From positions 1 to 23,688 of the forward strand of contig PNOO01000005.1 of assembly GCA_013824905.1 (NCBI GenBank): a stretch of 23,688 bases of DNA, in the 5' to 3' direction. This document shows positions 8,132 through 16,949 of the stretch, piece by piece. This DNA comes from Syntrophus sp. (in: bacteria) (lineage in GTDB: Bacteria > Desulfobacterota > Syntrophia > Syntrophales > UBA5619). A model generated the notes under the pieces. It saw nothing but the letters and a program-made list of their open reading frames with translations. It was not told the DNA's origin and searched no databases. Position numbers and translations under genes: made by a program. Numbering within the stretch: the stretch's first letter is position 1; every line of letters begins with the position of its first letter.

Positions 8132-9057
8132 GATAAAATAATTCCTTCCCTGTTTTTAAAGTACTGGATAAGTCCGTCCCCTGTCATTCTTTTATCGCCG
8201 TCTTCCACATCGAAGAGGCGTATTCTCCCCTGTCCTGTCTGGACAAAGACCCGGTTTTCTTCTACATGTACTTGTCCAGGCCAGTTTCCAATGACTTCTG
8301 CCCTTTTTTCATCCTGCGTCGCCCACCATATCAACAGCCTCGAACCGTCCTGCAATATGCAGAAAGCACCAGGATAGGGCGCCGTCACTGCACGGATCAG
8401 GTTATAGATTCTTTCGGAGGACCATCGCCAATCAATACGGCCGTCTTCGGGATTTCGGCCGCCATAGTAGCTCCCTTTGGTTATATCCTGAGGAATGCGT
8501 GGTGCTTCTCCTGCCTTCATCAGAGGGAGGACCTCGTCGAGGAGCTTACCTGCCTCATCACAGAGTTTTCGATACAGAATGACCGCGGTATCTGTAGGTT
8601 CGATGGAGACAAGCCTCTGGCCTACGATGTCGCCGGCATCGGCTTTCTTTACCATATGGTGCAGGGTCACACCGGTTTTTGTCTCTCCATTTACGAGCAC
8701 CCAGTTCACCGGACAACGCCCCCGGTAGGACGGAAGATACGACCCATGGAGGTTGTAAGCGCCCAGCGGCGGCAGGTCCAGGATCTTCGCCGTGAGCATC
8801 CGGCGATAATAGAATGAGAAGATCATATCCGGTCGGATGTCTGTAATCCTGTGGATCCACTCCGACTGATTCACGTCCGTCGGACAATAGACGGGAATTG
8901 CCCGTTCGGCCGCCCATGCCTCCACTGAACCGAACCAGCAGTTTTCATTCGGGTCGTCCTGATGAGAAAAAATACATGCAATGTTGTAATCCGCTCTTTG
9001 TAGTGCTTTGAGGCCTGCAAGTCCCATGTTGTGATAGGCAAAAACAACGCTTTTCAA
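8128..9057 (-). CDS. arnA: UDP-4-amino-4-deoxy-L-arabinose formyltransferase, N-terminal half of ArnA as a separate gene
   Basis: Transfers a formyl group from N10-formyltetrahydrofolate to UDP-L-Ara4N, making the form that ArnC uses. The 309 residues match the ArnA formyltransferase domain from its first residues (MKSVVFAYHNMG). The catalytic triad is kept at the same numbers as in E. coli ArnA: N102, H104 (in YNLHGS) and D140 (in KKADAGDIV). A C-terminal OB-like subdomain follows (about 205-305). The gene starts 4 bases inside the arnC stop and its own stop overlaps the decarboxylase start, so all three are translationally coupled. Methionyl-tRNA formyltransferase is related, but the ArnA-like N-terminus and the neighbours rule it out. 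Confidence 0.92.
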   Translation of the reverse strand: MKSVVFAYHNMGLAGLKALQRADYNIACIFSHQDDPNENCWFGSVEAWAAERAIPVYCPTDVNQSEWIHRITDIRPDMIFSFYYRRMLTAKILDLPPLGAYNLHGSYLPSYRGRCPVNWVLVNGETKTGVTLHHMVKKADAGDIVGQRLVSIEPTDTAVILYRKLCDEAGKLLDEVLPLMKAGEAPRIPQDITKGSYYGGRNPEDGRIDWRWSSERIYNLIRAVTAPYPGAFCILQDGSRLLIWWATQDEKRAEVIGNWPGQVHVEENRVFVQTGQGRIRLFDVEDGDKRMTGDGLIQYFKNREGIILS

Positions 9058-10049
9058 CTCCCCTCCCCCTTGAGCCGTACGTCGCCGCCCCCTGCATCAT
9101 CACCATAGATGTGTTCAATCACGTATTCAGGTCTTTTTCGGACCTCCCGGTAGATCCTCCCGATGTACTCGCCGATGACGCCGAGGGCGAAAAACTGCAA
9201 TCCCACAAATGCGAAAAGGACGGCAAACAGGGTAAAAACCCCCTGTGCCGCCCAAAGCGCGCCATAGGCAAGTCGGGCTACGGCAAGGACAAAGCCCAAA
9301 CAGACGCCAAGGGCTGCCATTGCGATCCCCCCGTACATGATGAGCCTTATGGGAAGATCGGAGAAGGAAGCCACCAAGTCGAACTGGAGGTTGATCAGTT
9401 TACGCAGCGGGTAGTGGGATTTTCCTCCGTGCCTTTCCTCATGGGAAACCTCGATCTCCGTCACCCGCTTCCCAAAGTGGGTGGCAAGGGCAGGGATGAA
9501 TGTGGCGTGCTCATGGCAGGCGATCATCCTTTCCACCACCGGCCTGCGGTAAGCACGCAGCATGCACCCCCAGTCGGTCATCCGGACACCGGTGATCTTC
9601 CTTGCTACCACATTAACGATTTTAGAGGGAATGATCCGGAAAAAAGAGTCCTTCCGACCTTTGCGGATTGTACCCACCACATCGAAGCCGCCCTCTTCCA
9701 TCGCCGCGATAAGACGGGGAATCTCCTCGGGCGGGTTCTGAAGATCTGCATCAAGAGTGACGACGATCTCCCCGCGGACAATGGAGAATCCGGCCAGAAT
9801 CGCCGCATGCTGACCATAATTCCTCGTCAGTTCAACCACTCTGATTTCCGGGGATTCCGCAAATCCTCTCAGTATATCGAGCGAGCTATCACCGCTGCCA
9901 TCATCCACCAAGATGACTTCAAAGGGTCTCTTCATAGCCGACATCGTCAGCATGATCCGTTCCATCAGCATCGCCAGATTCCTCTCTTCGTTGTAAACCG
10001 GGATCACCAGAGAAATCATCTGTTGAGAATGCATGACTACCCCTTCCAT
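9054..10049 (-). CDS. arnC: ArnC, undecaprenyl-phosphate 4-deoxy-4-formamido-L-arabinose transferase
   Basis: Membrane-anchored GT2 glycosyltransferase that puts L-Ara4FN from UDP onto undecaprenyl phosphate at the cytoplasmic face of the inner membrane. It shows SLVIPVYNEERN near residues 13-24, VDDGSGD (48-54) and the metal-binding DAD at 100-102 (TLDADLQNPPEE). Two hydrophobic helices (about 232-256 and 266-290) precede the basic tail GEYIGRIYREVRKRPEY, as in ArnC/GtrB-type enzymes. The ATG at 10049 shares one base with the arnB stop (TAATG). A second ATG at codon 6 (10034) has AAGGGG five bases upstream and may be the true start. Dolichol-phosphate-mannose-type transferases share the fold, so the ArnC label rests partly on the operon. 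Confidence 0.9.
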   Translation of the reverse strand: MEGVVMHSQQMISLVIPVYNEERNLAMLMERIMLTMSAMKRPFEVILVDDGSGDSSLDILRGFAESPEIRVVELTRNYGQHAAILAGFSIVRGEIVVTLDADLQNPPEEIPRLIAAMEEGGFDVVGTIRKGRKDSFFRIIPSKIVNVVARKITGVRMTDWGCMLRAYRRPVVERMIACHEHATFIPALATHFGKRVTEIEVSHEERHGGKSHYPLRKLINLQFDLVASFSDLPIRLIMYGGIAMAALGVCLGFVLAVARLAYGALWAAQGVFTLFAVLFAFVGLQFFALGVIGEYIGRIYREVRKRPEYVIEHIYGDDAGGGDVRLKGEGS

Positions 10050-11206
10050 TATCCGTGTTTCTTAGCCCTTTTCAGAATTTCTCGCACCGCGCCACACACA
10101 TAAGCAACATCGTCATCGGCCATATCCGGAAAGAGGGGAAGAGAAAGGATCCTTCCTGCGGCGCGCTCAGTCTCCGGTAGTGACGTCACTCCAAAACGGG
10201 TTTTTACATACCTCAGGAGATGGCACGCCGGGAAATGGAGACCATAGCCGATGTTGTATTCCGAAAGCCTTTCCATAAATTGCGAACGTTCCATTGCCTG
10301 GATCTTTACCACGAAAAGATGGCAGGAGTGGGTGTGAGGGTAAGGAGGATCACCGGGAAGCTCAAGCCCCTCCATATCACCGAGACCCTCTCGGTAGAGG
10401 CTCATCAGCTCGGATCTTCGCTGGTTGAATTCCTCCAGCCGCTCAAGCTGTGCGATTCCCAGGGCTGCCTGAATATCCGTCAGATTGTACTTGTACCCTG
10501 GCTCCTCGATATCATATTCCGGATTTCCCCCTTTTCCGTACCTTTTCCATGCATCGCGTTCGATGCCGTGAAACCTCAAAACTCGCAGTTTCTTTTCTAG
10601 AAAATCATTGCAATGGGTGATCATCCCGCCCTCACCCGTTGTGATGTTTTTCAAAGGGTGAAAAGAAAAGACGGCAATCCCACCAAAGCCCCCGACATGC
10701 GTTCCCCGATAGCGCGTACCGACGGCATGAGCCGCATCTTCGATGACAATAAGATGATGGCGGTCGGCAATCTCCATGATTCGAATCATGTCAGCCGGGG
10801 CCCCTCCAAAATGGACAGGAACAATCGCCTTGGTTCTGGAGGTGATACGCGCCTCTATACTGTCGGCATCGATGTTCAATGTATCATAATGGATGTCTAC
10901 AAAGATGGGCTTTGCACCGAGGAGGGTTATCATGTTGATCGTGGAGGCAAAGGTCATCGAAGGAGTGATCACCTCGTCCCCCTGACCGATGCCGAGGGAC
11001 ATAAGCGCAAGGTGCATCCCGGCCGTAGCGGAAACGACGGAAACCGCATGCCTGGCTCCGGTCAGGGTCTGGAACCGCTCCTCGAAGGTCTTACACAAGG
11101 GGCCGGTTGTGATCCATTGCGATTTCAGGCATTCCGTCACACTCGCAATCTCCGCCGACCCGATGGACGGTCGGTTGAGCGGCAGAAAATTTTCTCTGAT
11201 CTTCAT
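10049..11206 (-). CDS. arnB: ArnB, UDP-4-amino-4-deoxy-L-arabinose--oxoglutarate aminotransferase
   Basis: PLP enzyme that aminates UDP-4-keto-arabinose with glutamate to give UDP-L-Ara4N. It belongs to the DegT/DnrJ/EryC1 family. The cofactor lysine is K186 in FHPLKNITTGEGG, and IEDAAHAVGT (155-164) supplies the Asp that contacts the pyridine nitrogen. The stretches WITTGP, SATAGMHLALM and GYKYNLTDIQAA follow E. coli ArnB closely, and length (385 aa) is normal. It starts 24 bases after the arnT stop. Other sugar aminotransferases share the fold, but similarity across the whole length and the arn context make this call firm. Confidence 0.94.
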   Translation of the reverse strand: MKIRENFLPLNRPSIGSAEIASVTECLKSQWITTGPLCKTFEERFQTLTGARHAVSVVSATAGMHLALMSLGIGQGDEVITPSMTFASTINMITLLGAKPIFVDIHYDTLNIDADSIEARITSRTKAIVPVHFGGAPADMIRIMEIADRHHLIVIEDAAHAVGTRYRGTHVGGFGGIAVFSFHPLKNITTGEGGMITHCNDFLEKKLRVLRFHGIERDAWKRYGKGGNPEYDIEEPGYKYNLTDIQAALGIAQLERLEEFNQRRSELMSLYREGLGDMEGLELPGDPPYPHTHSCHLFVVKIQAMERSQFMERLSEYNIGYGLHFPACHLLRYVKTRFGVTSLPETERAAGRILSLPLFPDMADDDVAYVCGAVREILKRAKKHG

Positions 11207-11230
11207 CTTGAAATCATGCCTCTTTCTGGA

Positions 11231-12892
11231 TCACTTCAGCTTTACCAAGTAGTACGCATCATTATGCCATAATACCGTAAGAGTGGGAACTTCTTTTTTC
11301 AGTCTCTCCACTTTTTCACCACCCTCTGTAGCACAGTAGATACCCTCTTTTTCTCTAACCAACTGAAAAAAGGAAGCGGACGAGAGGAAATATCGCTCCT
11401 TTTCCTCCTGGGGAAGCTGTTCACTGCCATACGTTACCTCTCCGATGTCGTCGACTATCGGGGTTCTCAGTCCGGTATAGAAGTCGATCCCGTAAAGGGA
11501 GATACCGTACTGATATAGCGTGGCGCCGGCGGGAAGATGTGTCCTGACAGCCTGTGAAAGAGGCCAGGCGGATTTGTAGGGCGTGAGGTACTGAGCTACA
11601 GGAAATGTCACAGAACCAAGGAAGAGAGCGAAAAGAAGGTAGATTGACAGGAACCAGCCCTTGCCGGTCCTTGCCCTGACGATATCGGGAACGAAGAGAA
11701 TCAGGATCTGAAGGAGAAAGGGAACGGTTATCCAGGGCCACCAGATTCCCACGTCAACCCGATGTTCGTGCGGAAAAAGTGGCGCCAGAAGAATGGTCAT
11801 AAACAGCAGTGCTTGCAGGACGATTATTACTCTGTAGAGTAGTGGAATAGTTGTCCTCTCAGCGGCATCTGGCTTCTCCTCATATATCCGGAAGAGATGG
11901 CCGAAGATCAGCGCAATGGGGAGGAAAATCGGCGCGATATAAGGAATCAGCTTCGATGAGGAAATGGAAAAGAATATCAGGATCAGACAGATCCAGACAA
12001 AGAAGAAGCGTTTTTCGACGCCGCTGAAAATACCCCTTGCATTCTTCCGGATACCCCGTAACACCTCCGGCAGAAAGGCACACCAAGGAAGGGTCCCGGC
12101 CAGGATAATCGGAAGGTAGAAGTAGAATGGCTGATAACGGTTATGCATTCGTGTGGCATACCTGAGCAGGTGTTCCTGAATGAAGAAAAAACGGAAGAAG
12201 TCCGGGTTTGCCTTTTGAACGAGGATAAGCCATGGCATGGTGATGGCCGCAAAGAACAGGACGCCAATGGGTGAAAAAAGGGCGAAGACATCCCGCCAGC
12301 GGCGTGAAATGATAAGCCAGGCGATGACGACACCGAAAGGGAAGACAATCCCGATCAGCCCCTTGGTCAGAAACGCCAAAGCACTGAAAGTATAGAGCAG
12401 ATATAATCTGATTTTGCGCCTTTCCGTCGAAGCGAGATAACGGAACCCCGACCAGATCGCCATGCAAACGAAAAAGGCGAGCGGCATATCGAGGATGTTG
12501 ATCCGCCCGATGGCAGCGTGATACAGAAAAGTCGTTAGAACCGCCCCTGCATAGAGACCCGTTCTGGTGTCATGGAAGAAGGTCCCCATACGATAGGTCA
12601 GGATGATACAAGCCCAGGCGCAAAGCGCTGCGAAGAGACGCGAAGAAAATTCATTTTCTCCGAAGATCTGAAAAGCGATTGCCGTCGCCCAGTAAGCGAG
12701 AGGCGGCTTCTCGAAATAGACCGCCTCCTTCAGACGTGGTGTGACGTAGTCGCTGGTGGTGTTCATCGCGCTGGGGATGGCGCTGTACCTTCCTTCATCC
12801 GGCTCCATCAGCGGCGTGAACGGAAGCGAAACCACATAAATAAGGAGAGGGATGAGAAAGAGGATGAGGTTTTTTAGTATTTTATTCTGCAT
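11231..12892 (-). CDS. arnT: ArnT-like lipid A 4-amino-4-deoxy-L-arabinosyltransferase (GT83)
   Basis: Integral membrane enzyme that moves L-Ara4N from undecaprenyl phosphate to lipid A phosphates on the periplasmic side, lowering negative charge and so polymyxin binding. About 12 membrane helices fill the 553 residues. The first periplasmic loop has the family hallmark: EPDEGRY at 30-36, with the acidic pair D32/E33, and YFEKPPLAYW at 59-68. The C-terminal 120 residues are a soluble periplasmic domain. E. coli ArnT is 550 aa with the same opening. It is the first gene of the operon, unlike in E. coli where it follows arnD. Related GT83 enzymes may glycosylate other acceptors, but all partner enzymes are encoded next door. 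Confidence 0.9.
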   Translation of the reverse strand: MQNKILKNLILFLIPLLIYVVSLPFTPLMEPDEGRYSAIPSAMNTTSDYVTPRLKEAVYFEKPPLAYWATAIAFQIFGENEFSSRLFAALCAWACIILTYRMGTFFHDTRTGLYAGAVLTTFLYHAAIGRINILDMPLAFFVCMAIWSGFRYLASTERRKIRLYLLYTFSALAFLTKGLIGIVFPFGVVIAWLIISRRWRDVFALFSPIGVLFFAAITMPWLILVQKANPDFFRFFFIQEHLLRYATRMHNRYQPFYFYLPIILAGTLPWCAFLPEVLRGIRKNARGIFSGVEKRFFFVWICLILIFFSISSSKLIPYIAPIFLPIALIFGHLFRIYEEKPDAAERTTIPLLYRVIIVLQALLFMTILLAPLFPHEHRVDVGIWWPWITVPFLLQILILFVPDIVRARTGKGWFLSIYLLFALFLGSVTFPVAQYLTPYKSAWPLSQAVRTHLPAGATLYQYGISLYGIDFYTGLRTPIVDDIGEVTYGSEQLPQEEKERYFLSSASFFQLVREKEGIYCATEGGEKVERLKKEVPTLTVLWHNDAYYLVKLK

Positions 12893-12935
12893 GATTTCAG
12901 CCTGAGACTTTCTAAATCCGCGTTTTCAGCTCGCC

Positions 12936-12965
12936 CTTATTCCACGAAACGACTGGAATTGTCAA
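12936..12965 (-). promoter_or_regulatory. Probable promoter of the arn operon, with internal inverted repeat
   Basis: On the minus strand TTGACA (12965-12960) is followed after 18 bases by AATAAG (12941-12936), about 45 bases before the arnT start. Between the two boxes sits an inverted repeat ATTCCA-N9-TGGAAT (12939-12959) that could bind a regulator. No PmrA-type direct repeat was found. The -35 is perfect and the -10 is weak. Confidence 0.5.
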
Positions 12966-13068
12966 ACGATTAATCTCCAGACATTGTGGGCGACTCTGTG
13001 GCTTCCTCTCTTTGCCTCCAACCGTCCTTGTTTTGAGGTATGAACGCCTATTTACGAGAGTCTGGTTC

Positions 13069-13097
13069 TTGACATACCCATTGATATGTGCAATTTT
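13069..13097 (+). promoter_or_regulatory. Possible lptF promoter
   Basis: A perfect TTGACA (13069-13074) lies about 110 bases upstream of the chosen lptF start. The -10 at 17 bases (AATTTT, 13092-13097) is poor, so the assignment is uncertain. The arnT-lptF gap holds no other feature I can support. Confidence 0.3.
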
Positions 13098-13184
13098 TTA
13101 ATTGTCCAGACCAGGAGATCTCGTCCGCCTCATCGAGTTTCTCCATCTAATGATATGAGGCTTCGACTGTTTCTGGTTTTATGT

Positions 13185-14300
13185 ATGCACCGATTGATTA
13201 ACCGATATATCCTGAAGGAAATCACCCTGCCCTTCTTCATGATTCTCTTTGTATTGACCCTCGTTCTTCTCCTGGGGAAGATCCTCCAGTTGATAGATCT
13301 GATGATCAACAAAGGGATCCGTTTTACCGACATCGCCCAACTGATCCTTTTCCTCATGCCCTCCTTCCTTATGTTTACTATCCCTATCTCGCTTTTGATC
13401 GCGATCCTGATCGGACTGGGACGTCTCTCCGGTGACAACGAGATCACCATCCTGAAGATGTCCGGCGTGAGTCTCTACCAGCTGGCGTTTCCCGTAGCCT
13501 TCGCGGCCTCGGTTGCATTCCTTCTGACCGGGATAACAACTTTATTTCTCGTTCCATACGGCAATGTCGCATCCAAGAATCTCCTGTTCGATATGGCTAA
13601 GCATAAGGCCAGCATCGGCATTCAAGAGAAGGTCTTCATCGATGATTTTCGTGGCATCCTCCTGTACGCGGAAAAGATACCGATCCATGGAGACTTCCTG
13701 GAAGGGGTTCTTGTGTCCGACAACCGGATCAATAATGAACCGAGTACCATCATCGCCCGGAAGGCCTATCTCATCTCAGATCCGGACACTCTGGCGATCA
13801 CCTTGAGATTGGAGGACGGCACGACCCATACGGTTGATTCCGGTCTAAAGAATTACCGGAAGATGGATTTCCACTTCTATGACGTCCGCCTAGACCTCTC
13901 CGAATCGCTCTTCGATGGAAAGAAGAACGGAACAAAATCGAGTACGGATATGACTGTGATGGAACTCTCTACTATGCTGAAGAACAAGGGGATAAAAGAG
14001 GAGGCCCTTCGTGAGATCGAGATCGAACTCAATAAAAAGTTGACGATTCCCCTTACATGCCTTCTCTTTGCCCTCATCGGTCTACCGCTCGGAATCCGTG
14101 CGCATCGCTCGGTCCGGTCGAGAGGATTTGCAATCGGCTTGGCTGTCGTTCTGCTTTACTACCTGTTGCGCCTCAGCGGCGAGGCACTTGTCGAGACAGG
14201 ACGTCTTTCACCAATTATTGGCACCTGGGCGCCTAGCGCCATTTTTGCCGTCACAGGATTACTGCTTTTTTATTTAGCCGCGCAGGAGAGATCATCATGA
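13185..14300 (+). CDS. lptF: LptF, LPS export ABC transporter permease
   Basis: With LptG and the ATPase LptB it forms the inner-membrane complex that extracts LPS and passes it to LptC and the periplasmic bridge. The protein has the YjgP/YjgQ layout: three N-terminal helices, a periplasmic jelly-roll domain (about residues 120-260) and three C-terminal helices with IPLTCLLFALIGLPLGIRAH at the start of helix 4. The open frame begins at 13086, but the family normally starts just before INRYILKEI. The ATG at 13185 gives 371 aa, like E. coli LptF (366). No good ribosome site is seen for any start, and TTG at 13194 is another option. Its stop overlaps the lptG start (ATGA). Confidence 0.88.
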   Translation: MHRLINRYILKEITLPFFMILFVLTLVLLLGKILQLIDLMINKGIRFTDIAQLILFLMPSFLMFTIPISLLIAILIGLGRLSGDNEITILKMSGVSLYQLAFPVAFAASVAFLLTGITTLFLVPYGNVASKNLLFDMAKHKASIGIQEKVFIDDFRGILLYAEKIPIHGDFLEGVLVSDNRINNEPSTIIARKAYLISDPDTLAITLRLEDGTTHTVDSGLKNYRKMDFHFYDVRLDLSESLFDGKKNGTKSSTDMTVMELSTMLKNKGIKEEALREIEIELNKKLTIPLTCLLFALIGLPLGIRAHRSVRSRGFAIGLAVVLLYYLLRLSGEALVETGRLSPIIGTWAPSAIFAVTGLLLFYLAAQERSS

Positions 14301-15376
14301 AGATCCTGGACCGTTATCTGACCTTTGAATTTTTAAGAAATCTCATGCTGATTACTGCGTGCTTCATCTCGCTTTTTCTGATTATCGATTTCTTCGAAAA
14401 GATTAGGATGTTTCTTAGCAATAATGCCACTTTTCAGCAGATGGCCGCCCACTTTCTCTTCCGCCTACCGATGATCCTCTCCCAGATCCTACCGGCAGCT
14501 ACGTTGCTAACGGCGCTGATGACCTACGGATATCTGTCCCGACATAGCGAGATCGTGGCCATGAAGGCCAATGGTATCAGCCTTTACCGCGCTTCCCTCC
14601 CCATCCTGACCATTGCCGCCTCAATCTGTATTTTAGTCTTTTTCTTGAGCGAATGGATCACGCCCTATACAAACGAAAGGGCTGAGTACATCCGGTTGAT
14701 CGAAGTACAGAAGCGGCAGTCGCTGGGAACTTTCAAGCAGAATCAGATCTGGTACCGAGGTCAGAAGGGCATTTATAATTTCAAACTTTTCGATGTGCAG
14801 AGCAACAGGCTGCGGGGAATCACAATCTATTACATGGGCCAGGAAATGACGCTGACCACGCGCCTCGATGCGGAGTGGGGCGAATGGCAGGATGGGCGCT
14901 GGCTGCTTCACAACATCCTCATTACCAGGTTTAAGGCCGGTGAATTTCCCGCATTGGAGAACATAGCCCAGCAAGTGGTTGATCTTCCGGAGAAGCCTGA
15001 TGACTTCAAGGTCGTTCAGAAAGATGTCGAGACTATGGGTTATTCTGAGCTGAAGAGATACATCGGAAAACTCCAGTCGGAAGGATATGACGCGACAAGG
15101 TACCTCGTCGATCTCCACGGCAAGATCGCCTTTCCCTTGGTAAGCATCATCCTCGCTGTGATCGGCATCGCCTTTTCCCTGCGATCCGAGCGGAGCGGCG
15201 GCATCGCCCAGGGTATCGGGGTCGGACTGCTCATCGGGTTTTCCTACTGGCTTGTCTTTGCCTTTGGGATGTCTCTAGGGAGATCCGGTGCTCTCCCCCC
15301 CCTCATTGCCGCCTGGTTGGGAAACATCCTCTTTGGCGCCGCTTCCGTTTTTCTGCTGTACCGTATCAAAACATAA
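14297..15376 (+). CDS. lptG: LptG, LPS export ABC transporter permease
   Basis: Second permease half of the LptB2FG extractor. The 359 residues (E. coli 360) begin MKILDRYLTFEFLRN, the typical LptG opening. Helices lie at about 12-33, 58-80 and 98-120, then a periplasmic domain (about 125-265) and three helices ending at the C-terminus. HSEIVAMKANGISLYR (82-97) is the cytoplasmic coupling region between helices 2 and 3, which contacts LptB. The start overlaps the lptF stop by 4 bases with GGAGAG a few bases upstream. lptF and lptG are paralogues; order and motif details favour LptG for the second. Confidence 0.9.
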   Translation: MKILDRYLTFEFLRNLMLITACFISLFLIIDFFEKIRMFLSNNATFQQMAAHFLFRLPMILSQILPAATLLTALMTYGYLSRHSEIVAMKANGISLYRASLPILTIAASICILVFFLSEWITPYTNERAEYIRLIEVQKRQSLGTFKQNQIWYRGQKGIYNFKLFDVQSNRLRGITIYYMGQEMTLTTRLDAEWGEWQDGRWLLHNILITRFKAGEFPALENIAQQVVDLPEKPDDFKVVQKDVETMGYSELKRYIGKLQSEGYDATRYLVDLHGKIAFPLVSIILAVIGIAFSLRSERSGGIAQGIGVGLLIGFSYWLVFAFGMSLGRSGALPPLIAAWLGNILFGAASVFLLYRIKT

Positions 15377-15444
15377 AAACGAATGGCCACGGGTTATTGG
15401 TTATTGAACACTACCCATTGGTAACTTTATAACCATAGCCTGCT

Positions 15445-16869
15445 TCAATATCTATAGTAGTCCGGTTTGAAAGGACCGTCCACGGTTACATTGAGATACT
15501 CGGCCTGTTTTTTTGTCAGCTTGGAAAGCTTTGCCCCCAGTCGCTTCAAATGAAGACGGGCAACTTCTTCATCCAATTTTTTAGACAGTGTATAGACGCC
15601 TGGCTTGCGCGATTTCGCAGCGAGATCGAGTTGGGCCAGGCATTGATTGGTAAAGCTGTTGCTCATCACAAAACTGGCATGGCCCGTTGCACAGCCGAGA
15701 TTCACCAGCCGCCCCTCGGCCAGGATAATAATGGACTTTCCGGATTTGAGCGTCCACTTATCGACCTGCGGCTTGATGTTCTGCTTGACGCAACCAGGTG
15801 TGTTTTCCAGATAGTGCATGTCGATTTCACTGTCAAAATGGCCGATGTTACAGACAATGGCCTCATTTTTCATCTTTTCCATATATCGCCCCGTGATTAC
15901 GTCGCAGCAACCCGTCGCAGTAATGAAGATATCTCCTTTCGTCACAATGTCATCGAGCGTCGTCACCTCGTACCCCTCCATGGCCGCCTGCAGGGCGCAG
16001 ATCGGATCGATTTCAACGACGGAGACGCGGGCGCCGAATCCCCGCATGGACTGAGCGCAGCCTTTGCCGACATCACCATAGCCGAAGATCACCACTGACT
16101 TACCGGCGAACATGATATCAGTGGCCCGTTTGATGCCGTCGGCCAGGGATTCCCGGCAACCGTAAAGATTGTCGAACTTGGACTTGGTGACAGAATCGTT
16201 CACGTTGATTGCAGGAAACAAGAGCTCTCCCGCTTCCGCCATCTGATAGAGACGATGCACACCGGTGGTGGTCTCTTCGGAAACTCCACGTACGCGGGCA
16301 GCAATCTCCTGCCAGTGGCGCGGCGCCGTCTTGAGACCATGAGAAAGCCGTTCACGAATGATCTTCAGCTCCTTGTTGTCACAGGGTTGATTCAGAATAG
16401 CAGGATCTTTTTCAACCCTGACGCCTTCATGAATGAACAATGTCGCATCCCCGCCATCGTCAACAATCAGGTCCGGACCCGTACCGTCCGGCCAGGTCAG
16501 GGCCTGCTCGGTACACCACCAGTACTCCTCCAAGGATTCGCCTTTCCAGGCAAAAACCGCCGTTGATTTCGCCTGAGCAATCGCCGCTGCGGCGTGATCC
16601 TGCGTCGAGAAGATGTTGCAGGAGGCCCAGCGAAGATCTGCGCCCAGTTCCTGAAGGGTTTCTATCAGCATGGCTGTCTGAATGGTCATGTGCAGGCTTC
16701 CGGTAATCTTCAGGCCCTGCAGAGGCTTTTTAGGACCATATTTCTCGCGTACAGCCATCAGTCCAGGCATCTCGTTTTCGGAAAGGCGTATCTCCTCGCG
16801 CCCCCAGGCTGCCAGGGACGGATCGGCTATCCGGCAGGGTATGTTTCTATCTACTTTTATAAACTTCAT
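15445..16869 (-). CDS. ahcY: Adenosylhomocysteinase (S-adenosylhomocysteine hydrolase)
   Basis: Splits S-adenosylhomocysteine into adenosine and homocysteine using bound NAD+, clearing the inhibitor made by methyltransferases. The 474 residues show GSLHMTIQTA (H60), DDGGDATL (137-144), the catalytic VTKSKFDNLYG segment (K229, D233) and the NAD loop FGYGDVGKG (262-270). The C-terminus PFKPDYYRY is diagnostic, since the terminal K-x-x-Y pair contacts NAD of the partner subunit. The length includes the insertion of the long bacterial form. GGAGAAAG precedes the ATG. It converges with lptG across a 68-base gap in which I see no clear terminator. Confidence 0.97.
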   Translation of the reverse strand: MKFIKVDRNIPCRIADPSLAAWGREEIRLSENEMPGLMAVREKYGPKKPLQGLKITGSLHMTIQTAMLIETLQELGADLRWASCNIFSTQDHAAAAIAQAKSTAVFAWKGESLEEYWWCTEQALTWPDGTGPDLIVDDGGDATLFIHEGVRVEKDPAILNQPCDNKELKIIRERLSHGLKTAPRHWQEIAARVRGVSEETTTGVHRLYQMAEAGELLFPAINVNDSVTKSKFDNLYGCRESLADGIKRATDIMFAGKSVVIFGYGDVGKGCAQSMRGFGARVSVVEIDPICALQAAMEGYEVTTLDDIVTKGDIFITATGCCDVITGRYMEKMKNEAIVCNIGHFDSEIDMHYLENTPGCVKQNIKPQVDKWTLKSGKSIIILAEGRLVNLGCATGHASFVMSNSFTNQCLAQLDLAAKSRKPGVYTLSKKLDEEVARLHLKRLGAKLSKLTKKQAEYLNVTVDGPFKPDYYRY

Positions 16870-16886
16870 TACTCTTTCTCCTTATT

Positions 16887-16906
16887 CAATGTCTCTCAAT
16901 GTCTCT
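16887..16906. repeat. Tandem 10-base duplication upstream of ahcY
   Basis: CAATGTCTCT occurs twice in a row about 18-37 bases before the ahcY start, in the leader. Likely a chance or slippage duplication; no function is claimed. Confidence 0.5.
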
Positions 16907-16949
16907 GATAATGTACAATTTACCATTGCAATTGTTCTTTACAGATCGA

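Noticed and set aside
9111..10103. 330-codon open frame on the plus strand
   Set aside because: Antisense to arnC, whose motifs are complete; the antisense product is rich in His, Gly and Asp as expected for a shadow.
13086..13184. 33-residue N-terminal extension of LptF
   Set aside because: Family members start just before INRYILKE; the extension has no ribosome site and overlaps the likely promoter region.
15377..15444. Bidirectional terminator between lptG and ahcY
   Set aside because: Only short imperfect repeats (GGTTATT twice) and no hairpin with a T run on either strand.
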